64,000 nt of DNA from Arcticibacterium sp964021845 (GTDB lineage Bacteria > Bacteroidota > Bacteroidia > Cytophagales > Spirosomataceae), in contig NZ_CAXHZC010000011.1 in NCBI RefSeq assembly GCF_964021845.1, positions 30,508 through 94,507 on the forward strand, in the 5' to 3' direction. This document shows, in pieces, positions 26,128 through 33,918 of the stretch. How positions within the stretch are numbered: the stretch's first letter is position 1; each line of letters begins with the position of its first letter. The notes beneath the pieces were generated by a model that saw only the letters and a list, made by a program, of their open reading frames with translations, did no database searches and was not told the DNA's origin. The position numbers were made by a program, and so were the translations under genes.

Positions 26128-26135
26128 TATCTTTG
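26128..26135 (+). promoter_or_regulatory. -7 element for the GT2 gene
   Basis: TATCTTTG matches TAnnTTTG and lies only four bases before the ATG at 26140. This favours the 26140 start over the upstream in-frame ATGs and suggests a leaderless or nearly leaderless mRNA. Confidence 0.4.
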
Positions 26136-26139
26136 CCCT

Positions 26140-27012
26140 ATGACTGAAACTGCTTTAGGTAACAAACTTCCAATTACAGCCATAATTCTTACTTTTAATG
26201 AAGAAAAGAATATTGAAGAATGCCTCAATAGCATTTATGATTTTGTAGGGGAGATATATGTGGTAGATTCTTTTTCTACAGATAACACACTATCGCTACT
26301 TAAGAAATACCCTTCGGTCAAAGTAGTACAAAACGCCTTTGAAAACTACAGTATTCAAAGAAATTGGGCTTTTGATAATCTTGAAATAGAAAATGATTTC
26401 ATTCTAAATTTAGATGCAGATCATAGAGTTATGCCGGAATTGCTGGATGAACTCAAAGGGTATTTTGACAAAGGGATTTCAGAAAACATTAATGGTTTTA
26501 TGGCCTCAAGAAGAACCATGTTTTTAGGGAAATGGATTAAAAGAGGTGGGCACTTTCCAGTATACCATGGCATTATTTTTAGAAAGGGTTTTGGTCAGTG
26601 TGAACTAAAGAAGTACGATCAGCATTTTCTTATAGAAGGGGAGAGTATAGTTCTTAAAGGTAATGTTATCGATATCATTACCGAATCTTTAACGGTTTTT
26701 ACAGAACGACACAATAAGTGGTCTACTTTAGAAGCTCAAGACTATATAGATTATCAGAGTAACCATGGAGCTGGAAGGGTTCAAGCTTTAAAGGATGGGA
26801 ACGAAATGGAGAAGAGGAGATATCAAAGAATGAAGTACTATTCTTATCCTCCTTTTTTGAGAGTTTTTCTTTATTTCTTTCACCGTTTTGTTTTAAAAGG
26901 TGGTTTTAGAGAAGGAGTGCCTGGTTTGATTTTTCACTTTTTACAAGGGTTCTGGTTTAGGTTTTTGGTTGATGCCAAAATTTGGGAGTTAAAAAATGCA
27001 AAAGAAGAATGA
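26140..27012 (+). CDS. Glycosyltransferase family 2 protein (WaaE/KdtX-like)
   Basis: The product is a GT-A glycosyltransferase of 290 residues from the ATG at 26140. In-frame ATGs at 26104 and 26110 would place the start before the -7 element. Motifs: ITAIILTFNEEKNIEECLNS at the N-terminus, then VDSFSTDNTLSLLKKYP and the DxD-type NLDADHRVMPE. The central SIQRNWAFDN block resembles WaaE/KdtX lipopolysaccharide-core transferases. It is divergent from the GT4 group and its stop overlaps the next gene (ATGA). Confidence 0.9.
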   Translation: MTETALGNKLPITAIILTFNEEKNIEECLNSIYDFVGEIYVVDSFSTDNTLSLLKKYPSVKVVQNAFENYSIQRNWAFDNLEIENDFILNLDADHRVMPELLDELKGYFDKGISENINGFMASRRTMFLGKWIKRGGHFPVYHGIIFRKGFGQCELKKYDQHFLIEGESIVLKGNVIDIITESLTVFTERHNKWSTLEAQDYIDYQSNHGAGRVQALKDGNEMEKRRYQRMKYYSYPPFLRVFLYFFHRFVLKGGFREGVPGLIFHFLQGFWFRFLVDAKIWELKNAKEE

Positions 27013-27338
27013 GTTTTAAGTTAGATATTTCTGAAGAAATTATTTCTGTTATATTCGAAGAAAAGGGTAAAACATTAGCTGCTCTTACTTCTGAAATTCC
27101 ATTAGAGAAGTTATCTGTAATCGTGGATTATGCTACCTACAAATTTGGCGTTTCAGACCTAGGTATTCTTCAAAAATGGAATGAAAGAATAAAAGAATAC
27201 GATGGTCTACTCGTTTTAACAGGAGAAGAGCGTACAGAAGTAGAAGGAGTACTTTTTTTACCAACCTTCCACGAAGCCAAAGAGGCTATTTTTATGAACG
27301 ACTTAGAGAACCAATTTCTAAAAGAAATGGGGGAATAA
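27009..27338 (+). CDS. Small STAS-like protein upstream of rnz
   Basis: The 109-residue product starts at the ATG overlapping the GT2 stop (27009). No catalytic motif is visible. The alternating beta/alpha pattern and the ending VLFLPTFHEAKEAIFMNDLE resemble STAS-like proteins that sit next to ribonuclease Z in other Bacteroidota, from memory. The overlap with the GT2 gene and the 15-base gap to rnz suggest a shared transcript. Function is unknown. Confidence 0.65.
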   Translation: MSFKLDISEEIISVIFEEKGKTLAALTSEIPLEKLSVIVDYATYKFGVSDLGILQKWNERIKEYDGLLVLTGEERTEVEGVLFLPTFHEAKEAIFMNDLENQFLKEMGE

Positions 27339-27353
27339 AAAAAGGAAAAGCAT

Positions 27354-28259
27354 TTGAAATTAACTGTTTTAGGTATTGGTTCAGCATCACCCCAAGTGGG
27401 TAAAAATCCGTCAGCTTTTTTAGTCTCATTTAGTAATGAGCATATTTTAATAGATTGTGGAGAAGGGACACAGTATAGGCTACTAGAAAAATCAATCAAG
27501 GTAAGTCGAATTAAGACTATTTGCATAAGTCATTTGCATGGAGACCATTACTTTGGTTTGATAGGTTTACTTTCTAGCATGAACCTAAGCAGCCGAAAAG
27601 AACCAATGACACTAATAGGGCCAGAGCCTCTTCTTGATATTTTGAACGTACAGTTTGTCGCCGCAAATACTTCACTAGGCTTTGAGCTCAATTTTATTAA
27701 AACTGATAATTCTAAATCGGAAATGCTCTTTGAGAATAAGACATTTTCTATTGAAACTATTCCCTTAATTCATAGAGTTCCGTGTACAGGATACAAAATC
27801 ACGGAAAAAGAAGGGAGAAGGCATTTGATTCCTGAAAAGTTACCAGAAAACTTCCCTGTGGCTTTTATTAATCTTCTTAAAGATGGTGAAGATGTCACAG
27901 ACCCATTAAGTCAAGAGGTTTTCAAGTCATTAGATTATACTAGAAAAGGAGAACCCGCTAAAGTGTTTTCATACTGTTCAGATACTGCTTATAATCCAGC
28001 AATAGTACCAATTATTGGAGCCTCTGATTTAGTATATCATGAAGCTACTTTTACCAAAGAATTAGAAGCAAGAGCGGAGAAAACTCAACATAGTACAGCA
28101 GAACAAGCTGCCAAAATTGCCGAAGCTGCCGAGGTGAAAAAGATGATTTTGGGGCACCTTTCTTCTAGGTACAAGACTACCGACCGTCATTTTGAAGAGG
28201 CAGAAAAAGTGTCTGATAGGGTTGAAATGGCTATAGAAGGAGCTGTTTATAAGATTTAA
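27354..28259 (+). CDS. rnz: Ribonuclease Z
   Basis: RNase Z trims tRNA 3' ends and belongs to the metallo-beta-lactamase fold. I use the TTG at 27354; the product then begins MKLTVLGIGSASPQVGKNPS, as in the family. The zinc motif SHLHGDHYFG (His60, His62, Asp64, His65) is intact, and further ligands include His in LIHRVPCTGYKI, Asp in SYCSDTAY and His in LGHLSSRY. Length 301 residues is normal for the short form. Confidence 0.95.
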   Translation: MKLTVLGIGSASPQVGKNPSAFLVSFSNEHILIDCGEGTQYRLLEKSIKVSRIKTICISHLHGDHYFGLIGLLSSMNLSSRKEPMTLIGPEPLLDILNVQFVAANTSLGFELNFIKTDNSKSEMLFENKTFSIETIPLIHRVPCTGYKITEKEGRRHLIPEKLPENFPVAFINLLKDGEDVTDPLSQEVFKSLDYTRKGEPAKVFSYCSDTAYNPAIVPIIGASDLVYHEATFTKELEARAEKTQHSTAEQAAKIAEAAEVKKMILGHLSSRYKTTDRHFEEAEKVSDRVEMAIEGAVYKI

Positions 28260-28287
28260 ACACTTTTTTTGAACTTTTAACCTACTA

Positions 28288-28321
28288 AGTCTATTAGTTT
28301 AGTAGACTATTAATATATTTG
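28288..28321 (+). promoter_or_regulatory. Dyad operator overlapping the promoter of the sulfate assimilation operon
   Basis: AGTCTA-N9-TAGACT (28288-28308) is a 21-bp dyad with eight of ten outer-to-inner pairs matching. Five bases on comes the -7 element TATATTTG (28314-28321), 31 bases before the ATG at 28353. The dyad covers the spacer and -33 region, the place where a repressor or activator would act. The form resembles Rrf2-family (CymR/IscR-like) sites; the protein that binds it is not known. Confidence 0.5.
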
Positions 28322-28352
28322 CACTCAGTTCTCATAAAAGGAAATCATAATA

Positions 28353-30437
28353 ATGCAAAGCTTTAGAACAGAATTAGAAAATCCAATAGTGGAAAAAGAC
28401 ATTTTGGATCTTGGTAGAAAAATCCAAATGTTTAAAGAAGGGAAAATTGATGATGATAAATTCAGAAGTCTTCGTTTGGCGAGAGGTGTTTATGGCCAGC
28501 GTCAGGAAGGAGTTCAGATGATCAGAATTAAACTTCCTTATGGTAAAATGACTTTTGACCAGTGGAGAAGAATATGTACCGTTTCTGACGAGTACTCTAC
28601 AGGGATGATGCATTTTACGACACGTCAAGATATTCAGATTCATTACGTAAGCTTAGACAGAACTCCTGAGTTATGGGCGGAGCTTGAAAAAGATAATGTA
28701 ACGCTTAGAGAAGCTTGCGGTAATACAGTTAGAAACGTAACGGGTTCTGTGACTTCAGGTGTTGATAAGGATGAGCCATTTGATTTGACAGCTCATGCTC
28801 ATGCTACTTTTGAGTACTTTTTAAGAAACCCAATCTGCCAAGAGATGGGACGTAAAATGAAGTTTTCATTTTCAAACACGGATGAAGATACTTCTTTAGC
28901 TTACATGCATGATATTGGTTTTATTGCCAAAGTAAAAGACGGTCAAAGTGGTTTTAAAGTTGTAGTAGGTGGAGGTTTAGGTGCTCAGCCAAGAATGGCA
29001 GATGTAGCTTATGAATTCTTGCCTGAGAATATGATTATTCCTTTGGCGGAGTCTATTCTTCGTGTTTTTGACCGTCATGGTGAAAGAAACAGTAGAAGTA
29101 AGGCTAGAATGAAATTCCTTATAGCAAAGATTGGTTTTGAAGCTTTCATGGAATTATTGGAAGAAGAGAGGGCCGCATTGAAGTCCAAAGTTTTTGAAAT
29201 CAATACAGCAACTGATGCCCCCGAATTAGCGTATAAAGTAGCAGAAGGGGATATTGAAATAGCAGATAAGACTAAATATGGGAACTGGAAAGCAACGAAC
29301 GTAATAGAGCAAAAACAAGAAGGTCTTTTTGGCGTTTTTGTAAGAGTTCCTTTAGGTAATATAACTACTACGGAAACCAGAAGTCTTCTGGATGCTTTAG
29401 AAGGGTATATAGGGAACGACATGCGTATCTCTATTAATCAAGGTTTGTTCTTTAGAAATATTCCTGAGGCTAATTTAGATTATGTTTATTCTGTTTTAGC
29501 AAAGTTTGGTTATGCAGAAGCTGGTGCTAATAGTGTTGTTAACATCACAGCCTGCCCAGGAACAGATACCTGTAATTTGGCAATTTCTGATAGCACAGCC
29601 ATCACTAAAGTTTTAGAAGGGGTTATTGAAAGCGAGTTTCCGGAGCTTATAAAGAATAATGATATTCTGATTAAGATTTCTGGCTGTATGAACTCTTGTG
29701 GTCAGCATGGTGTGGCTAATATTGGTTTTCATGGTAGTAGCATGCGTACTAAAGATAAAAGAGTGCTTCCTGCTCTTCAAGTGCTTTTAGGTGGAGGAAC
29801 TATAGGAGACGGCGAAGGCAGAGCAGCAGATAAGGTAATAAAGGTACCAAGTAAAAAAGGACCAGACGTTTTAAGGTATGTCTTGAAAGATTTTGGCGAA
29901 AACGCTACGGAAGGAGAGCGTTTTAACGATTACTATGACCGTCAAGGAAAGATATATTTCTACGATATTTTGAAGCCTTTGGCTGATATTACAACTTTGG
30001 TTGAGACTGATTTTATTGACTGGGGTCGTGAGGAGCAGTTTAAAACGGAGATTGGAGTAGGAGAGTGTGCTTCTGTAATTGTTGACTTAGTAGGTATTTT
30101 ATTTTTCGAGTCTGAAGAGAAAATAGATAATGCTAAAGTTGCTATTGAAGAAAAACGTTACGCAGATGCCATTTATCACGCATACTCTTCTCAGGTTAAT
30201 GCCGCAAAAGGACTTTTAATTGACAAAGGAGTTAAGACAAATACACAAATGGGTGTAATTGCAGACTTTGATGAGAATTATAAAGAAGAGTTTGGTGGAT
30301 TGATTGCGGAGCAAATACTTCAAATCAAGAAAAACGAGCCGTCTCTAGAGTTCGCGAATAAATACTTAGCTGATGCAAAAACATTTTTGGAAAATGCGAT
30401 GAAGTATAGAAATTCTCAAAATTTGAAATTGGCCTAA
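28353..30437 (+). CDS. Ferredoxin-type sulfite/nitrite reductase with C-terminal HEPN-like domain
   Basis: The enzyme reduces sulfite to sulfide (or nitrite) with six electrons, using siroheme and a 4Fe-4S cluster. Two sulfite/nitrite-reductase repeats cover about residues 1-540. Cluster/siroheme cysteines are Cys401 and Cys407 (TACPGTDTC) and Cys445 and Cys449 (SGCMNSCGQHG). An extra ~150 residues (about 545-694) form an alpha-helical HEPN-like region with EKRYADAIYHAYSSQVNAAK. The sulfate-pathway context supports sulfite as substrate. It heads the operon and its stop overlaps the next start (TAATG). Confidence 0.9.
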   Translation: MQSFRTELENPIVEKDILDLGRKIQMFKEGKIDDDKFRSLRLARGVYGQRQEGVQMIRIKLPYGKMTFDQWRRICTVSDEYSTGMMHFTTRQDIQIHYVSLDRTPELWAELEKDNVTLREACGNTVRNVTGSVTSGVDKDEPFDLTAHAHATFEYFLRNPICQEMGRKMKFSFSNTDEDTSLAYMHDIGFIAKVKDGQSGFKVVVGGGLGAQPRMADVAYEFLPENMIIPLAESILRVFDRHGERNSRSKARMKFLIAKIGFEAFMELLEEERAALKSKVFEINTATDAPELAYKVAEGDIEIADKTKYGNWKATNVIEQKQEGLFGVFVRVPLGNITTTETRSLLDALEGYIGNDMRISINQGLFFRNIPEANLDYVYSVLAKFGYAEAGANSVVNITACPGTDTCNLAISDSTAITKVLEGVIESEFPELIKNNDILIKISGCMNSCGQHGVANIGFHGSSMRTKDKRVLPALQVLLGGGTIGDGEGRAADKVIKVPSKKGPDVLRYVLKDFGENATEGERFNDYYDRQGKIYFYDILKPLADITTLVETDFIDWGREEQFKTEIGVGECASVIVDLVGILFFESEEKIDNAKVAIEEKRYADAIYHAYSSQVNAAKGLLIDKGVKTNTQMGVIADFDENYKEEFGGLIAEQILQIKKNEPSLEFANKYLADAKTFLENAMKYRNSQNLKLA

Positions 30438-31204
30438 TGTTAGCACCAAAACTTACTTTAGTTGGAGCCGGTCCAGGTGACCCTGAACTGATTACCTTAA
30501 AGGCTATAAAAGCACTGAAAAGTGCTGATGTGGTACTTTATGATAATCTGGCTTCAAAAGAGCTTTTGGAATATGCTGATTCCGCTGAATTAGTTTACGT
30601 AGGCAAAAGAGGTCATAAGAGAGGTATTTCACAAGACCAAATCAATGAGCTAATTGTAGAGAAAGCTCTTCAAAAAGGACATGTGGTTAGGTTGAAAGGT
30701 GGAGACCCATTTGTGTTTGGAAGAGGAGTAGAAGAGATAAATTTTGTAACAGAAAGAGGAATTTCTGCTTCATATATTCCGGGTGTTTCATCGGTCAATT
30801 CGATTGGTCTTTCAGGAATACCACTTACAGATAGAAATAGTGCAGACGGTTACTGGGTGATTACAGGTCACAAAAAAGACGGTAGCCTAAGTAGAGATAT
30901 AGAATTGGCTTCGCAATCAAACAGTACGCTTATAATCCTGATGGGTATGAGTAAATTGGCAGAGATTGAAGCCATTTTTTCAAACCAAGGAAAGTCAAAT
31001 ATACCTGCGGCCATTATTGAACATGCCTCTACCCAAAACGAGAAAATGGGTATAGGAAAAGCTGGTGAATTAGTTTCGCTTTCCGAGGAGAAAGAATTGA
31101 CTAATCCGGCGGTAATAGTGATTGGTGACGTAGTAAATGCTCTAAAAAATGGTTTTGGAGAGGATTTAAAAGAACAAATATCCATTTATCAAAGAGTAGC
31201 ATAA
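30437..31204 (+). CDS. cobA: Uroporphyrinogen-III C-methyltransferase (SUMT)
   Basis: SUMT makes precorrin-2 for siroheme, the cofactor of the preceding reductase. The 255-residue product has the SAM-binding motif LVGAGPGDPELITLKAIKAL at the N-terminus, then RLKGGDPFVFGRG and PGVSSVNSIGLSGIPLTDR, all family hallmarks. It lacks a CysG-type dehydrogenase/ferrochelatase domain, so these steps must be encoded elsewhere. It overlaps the reductase by one base. Confidence 0.95.
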   Translation: MLAPKLTLVGAGPGDPELITLKAIKALKSADVVLYDNLASKELLEYADSAELVYVGKRGHKRGISQDQINELIVEKALQKGHVVRLKGGDPFVFGRGVEEINFVTERGISASYIPGVSSVNSIGLSGIPLTDRNSADGYWVITGHKKDGSLSRDIELASQSNSTLIILMGMSKLAEIEAIFSNQGKSNIPAAIIEHASTQNEKMGIGKAGELVSLSEEKELTNPAVIVIGDVVNALKNGFGEDLKEQISIYQRVA

Positions 31205-31208
31205 TTAA

Positions 31209-32090
31209 ATGAAAAAACTGGCTCTTTCGCTAAGCGACAATATTAGATTTAAATCCATCGCTATTCTGATGGTTTTAATGAAAGTTGGGCTGGCTACAGT
31301 TTTATTTTATAGGGTTTACGTAGATTTTGATGCATCTACTTTCGCTCTGGATTCACTTTTCTATTATTTCGTTTTTGTAGGTTTCATTGCACAGTTAATT
31401 GACGGGGCTTTAGGTATGGCTTATGGTGCCACCTGTAGTTCACTTATGATGAGTGTAGGAGTACCGCCAGCTTATGCCACGGCAGGTGTTCATACTGCCA
31501 AAGTATTTACAGCAGGAGTATCAGGCTTGTCACATATATTCTTGGGGAACATTGACAAGAATATGTTCTTTAGAATAGTGATTACTGGTGTAATAGGTTC
31601 TATGATAGGAGCTTATGTTATTTCGGAAGTGATTGATGGTGAGTTTATAAAGCCTTATATATCAGGTTATCTTGTGTTTTTAGGGGTCATGATATTCATG
31701 AAAGCTTTTAAAGCAAAACCTCAAATACCTGTTAATAAAAACCTCGGTATTCTTGGCCTATATGGTGGCTTTTTTGACGCCATAGGTGGCGGAGGTTGGG
31801 GACCTTTAGTTACCTCAAATCTTTTGAGTAAAGGTAATCCAGCAAAACAAACGATAGGAACCGTTAACACAGCTGAGTTTTTTGTTGCCTTTTTTAGTAC
31901 GGGCATTTTCATGCTCTTCGTTGACACAAAAGCTTGGCAGCTTATTGCCGCCTTAATTATTGGTGGTATTTTTGCCGCTCCATTAGGAGCATATCTAGTT
32001 AAATTTATCCCTCAAAAAATCTTAATGATTATAGTTTCCGTTGTGGTTATTCTGGTCAGTTTAATAAACGTAGTAGGGATATTCTTTTAA
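31209..32090 (+). CDS. Sulfite exporter TauE/SafE family protein
   Basis: The 293-residue product has about eight membrane segments. Hallmarks are GFIAQLIDGALGMAYGATCS (about residues 57-76) and its repeat-like partner FFDAIGGGGWGPLVTSNLLS (about 190-209). Members export sulfite, sulfoacetate or related anions, though import has been proposed for some. Its place between SUMT and APS reductase suggests handling of sulfite or sulfate within this pathway. Direction of transport cannot be read from sequence. Confidence 0.88.
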   Translation: MKKLALSLSDNIRFKSIAILMVLMKVGLATVLFYRVYVDFDASTFALDSLFYYFVFVGFIAQLIDGALGMAYGATCSSLMMSVGVPPAYATAGVHTAKVFTAGVSGLSHIFLGNIDKNMFFRIVITGVIGSMIGAYVISEVIDGEFIKPYISGYLVFLGVMIFMKAFKAKPQIPVNKNLGILGLYGGFFDAIGGGGWGPLVTSNLLSKGNPAKQTIGTVNTAEFFVAFFSTGIFMLFVDTKAWQLIAALIIGGIFAAPLGAYLVKFIPQKILMIIVSVVVILVSLINVVGIFF

Positions 32091-32096
32091 AAAGAC

Positions 32097-32771
32097 ATGG
32101 AAGATTTATTTAATAAAACGTTAGAAGAAAGACTTAATTGGGTGGTGGAGAACCATTCCAACATAGTTTTTTCAAGCTCCTTTGGACAGGAAGACCAGGC
32201 CATAACACATGCCATTTTCTCTAAAGATTTGCCTGTAGAGGTATTTACTTTGGATACTGGCCGTCATTTTCAAGAAACTTATGAGGTGATGGATAAAACC
32301 AAAGCCCGTTATAAAAAAGAGTTTACCACCTACTTCCCTGAAACAGCACAGGTGGAGAGTTTGGTTAAAGAAAAAGGCTTTAATAGTTTCTTTAATTCTG
32401 TGGAGGATAGAAAAGAATGTTGTTTCATAAGAAAAATAGCACCTTTAAAACGTGCTTTAAAAGGAGCCGATGTTTGGATTACTGGTTTAAGAGCCGACCA
32501 GTCTGAAAACAGGAACGACATGAAAATGTGGGAGTGGGATGAAGGTAATCAGGTTCACAAGTTCAATCCATTGATAGATTGGTCTTTTGAACAAATGGAG
32601 GATTATTTAAAAGAGCATAAAGTGCCGCAAAACAGCCTTCATAAGAAAGGATTTGTAAGCATTGGTTGTGGACCATGTACCAGAGCAATTGTAGAAGGGG
32701 AGCACCCTAGAGCTGGTAGATGGTATTGGGAAGAGTCTCAAAAAGAATGTGGTTTACATGCAGTTAAATAG
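32097..32771 (+). CDS. cysH: Adenylylsulfate (APS) reductase, iron-sulfur type
   Basis: CysH reduces activated sulfate to sulfite with thioredoxin. The 224-residue product has the PP-loop-like SSSFGQEDQ at the N-terminus. It also has the Cys108-Cys109 ... Cys191-x2-Cys194 pattern (KECCFIRK, GCGPCTRA) that holds a 4Fe-4S cluster. That cluster marks enzymes that use APS rather than PAPS. The catalytic Cys218 is in ECGLH near the end. No cysC (APS kinase) is in the operon, which agrees with APS as substrate. Confidence 0.94.
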   Translation: MEDLFNKTLEERLNWVVENHSNIVFSSSFGQEDQAITHAIFSKDLPVEVFTLDTGRHFQETYEVMDKTKARYKKEFTTYFPETAQVESLVKEKGFNSFFNSVEDRKECCFIRKIAPLKRALKGADVWITGLRADQSENRNDMKMWEWDEGNQVHKFNPLIDWSFEQMEDYLKEHKVPQNSLHKKGFVSIGCGPCTRAIVEGEHPRAGRWYWEESQKECGLHAVK

Positions 32772-32816
32772 CATGTTTTAGATATAGAATTTAGTTTTAA
32801 TAGTATAGATATTACG

Positions 32817-33728
32817 ATGATTTTAGAAGATAGCAATAGAAGTTTTCCGAGACAATTGGAAGATGAGGCCATTTATATCATGAGAGAGGTGGCAGCTCAA
32901 TTTGAGAAGCCTGTTTTACTTTTTTCTTGTGGTAAAGATTCCATTACCCTTGTTAGATTAGCTCAGAAGGCGTTTTATCCAGGGAAAATTCCTTTTCCAC
33001 TTTTACATGTAGATACGGGGCATAACTTCCCAGAGACTATTGAGTTTAGAGATAAACTTGTAGAGGAACTTGGCCTTGACCTTCAGATTGGCAGTGTACA
33101 GCAGTCAATAGACGAAGGAAAAGTAAAAGAAGAAACAGGTAAATATGCCAGTAGAAATGCTCTTCAAACCGTAACGCTCTTAGAGGCCATTGAAAACGGA
33201 AAGTATGACGCTTGCATGGGTGGTGCTAGGAGAGATGAGGAAAAGGCTAGAGCCAAAGAAAGAATATTCTCCGTAAGAGATGATTTTGGTCAATGGGATG
33301 CTAAAAAGCAAAGACCAGAAATGTTTGATATGCTGAACGGAAAGATTGATATGGGTGAAAATGTAAGAGTTTTCCCTATCTCTAACTGGACAGAGCTTGA
33401 TGTTTGGAATTATATTAAAGAAGAACAAATAGAAATCCCATCTGTTTATTTCGCTCACAAAAGAAGAGTATTTGACAGAGATGGTTTGATTTGGTCTGAA
33501 TCAGAATTTGTTAATAAAACAGATGACGAGGAGGTTTACGAAGAATCTGTAAGGTTTAGAACTTTAGGAGATATGAGCTGTACGGCTGCCGTAAGGTCAA
33601 CTGCAGATAATATAGACTCCATCATCGACGAAATTCTTAGTGCGGAAATCTCAGAAAGAGGTGCTAGAATAGACGATAAACGTTCTGAAGCAGCGATGGA
33701 GAAACGTAAGCAACAAGGATATTTTTAG
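32817..33728 (+). CDS. cysD: Sulfate adenylyltransferase subunit 2
   Basis: CysD with CysN makes APS from ATP and sulfate. The 303-residue product is family length. The PP-loop SCGKDS lies at residues 37-42, followed by HVDTGHNFPETIEFRD and the conserved MGGARRDEEKARAKERIFS. The end (RISERG-like AEISERGARIDDKR and QQGYF) is typical. It follows cysH by 45 bases and is separated from cysN by an unusual repeat region. Confidence 0.97.
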   Translation: MILEDSNRSFPRQLEDEAIYIMREVAAQFEKPVLLFSCGKDSITLVRLAQKAFYPGKIPFPLLHVDTGHNFPETIEFRDKLVEELGLDLQIGSVQQSIDEGKVKEETGKYASRNALQTVTLLEAIENGKYDACMGGARRDEEKARAKERIFSVRDDFGQWDAKKQRPEMFDMLNGKIDMGENVRVFPISNWTELDVWNYIKEEQIEIPSVYFAHKRRVFDRDGLIWSESEFVNKTDDEEVYEESVRFRTLGDMSCTAAVRSTADNIDSIIDEILSAEISERGARIDDKRSEAAMEKRKQQGYF

Positions 33729-33737
33729 AGTGCAGAT

Positions 33738-33875
33738 TAGTCAAAGACTTAAGACACAAGACTACTTTTCTTTGTTGTGCTCCAGTCCTTGATAAACTCA
33801 AAATTTAAATTATAAGAACGAAATTTAAATAATTAGATGAAGCAAGTCTTTTGTCTTACGTCTAATGTCTCCAAG
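33738..33875. repeat. Inverted repeat region between cysD and cysN
   Basis: The left arm (33738-33764) contains AGACTTAAGACACAAGACTA. The right arm (33845-33875) contains AGTCTTTTGTCTTACGTCT, whose complement reads AGACGTAAGACAAAAGACT. The arms are imperfect copies built of short AGAC/GTCT words. Between them AAATTTAAAT occurs twice. This looks like an interspersed palindromic (REP-like) element within the operon. No coding potential is seen in it. Confidence 0.5.
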
Positions 33876-33918
33876 TCTAACTGGAGTAGTTTTAAAGAAA
33901 GAAGAGAATTTACAAAAA

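Noticed and set aside
26104..26139. Upstream ATGs for the GT2 gene
   Set aside because: They lie before the -7 element at 26128, and the product from 26140 already has the full GT2 N-terminus.
28353..30437. Dissimilatory nitrite reductase
   Set aside because: The operon carries APS reductase, CysD and CysN, so assimilatory sulfite reduction is the better reading.
33865..33918. Longer N-terminus for CysN
   Set aside because: The extra 18 codons come partly from the repeat region; the ATG at 33919 gives the normal CysN beginning.
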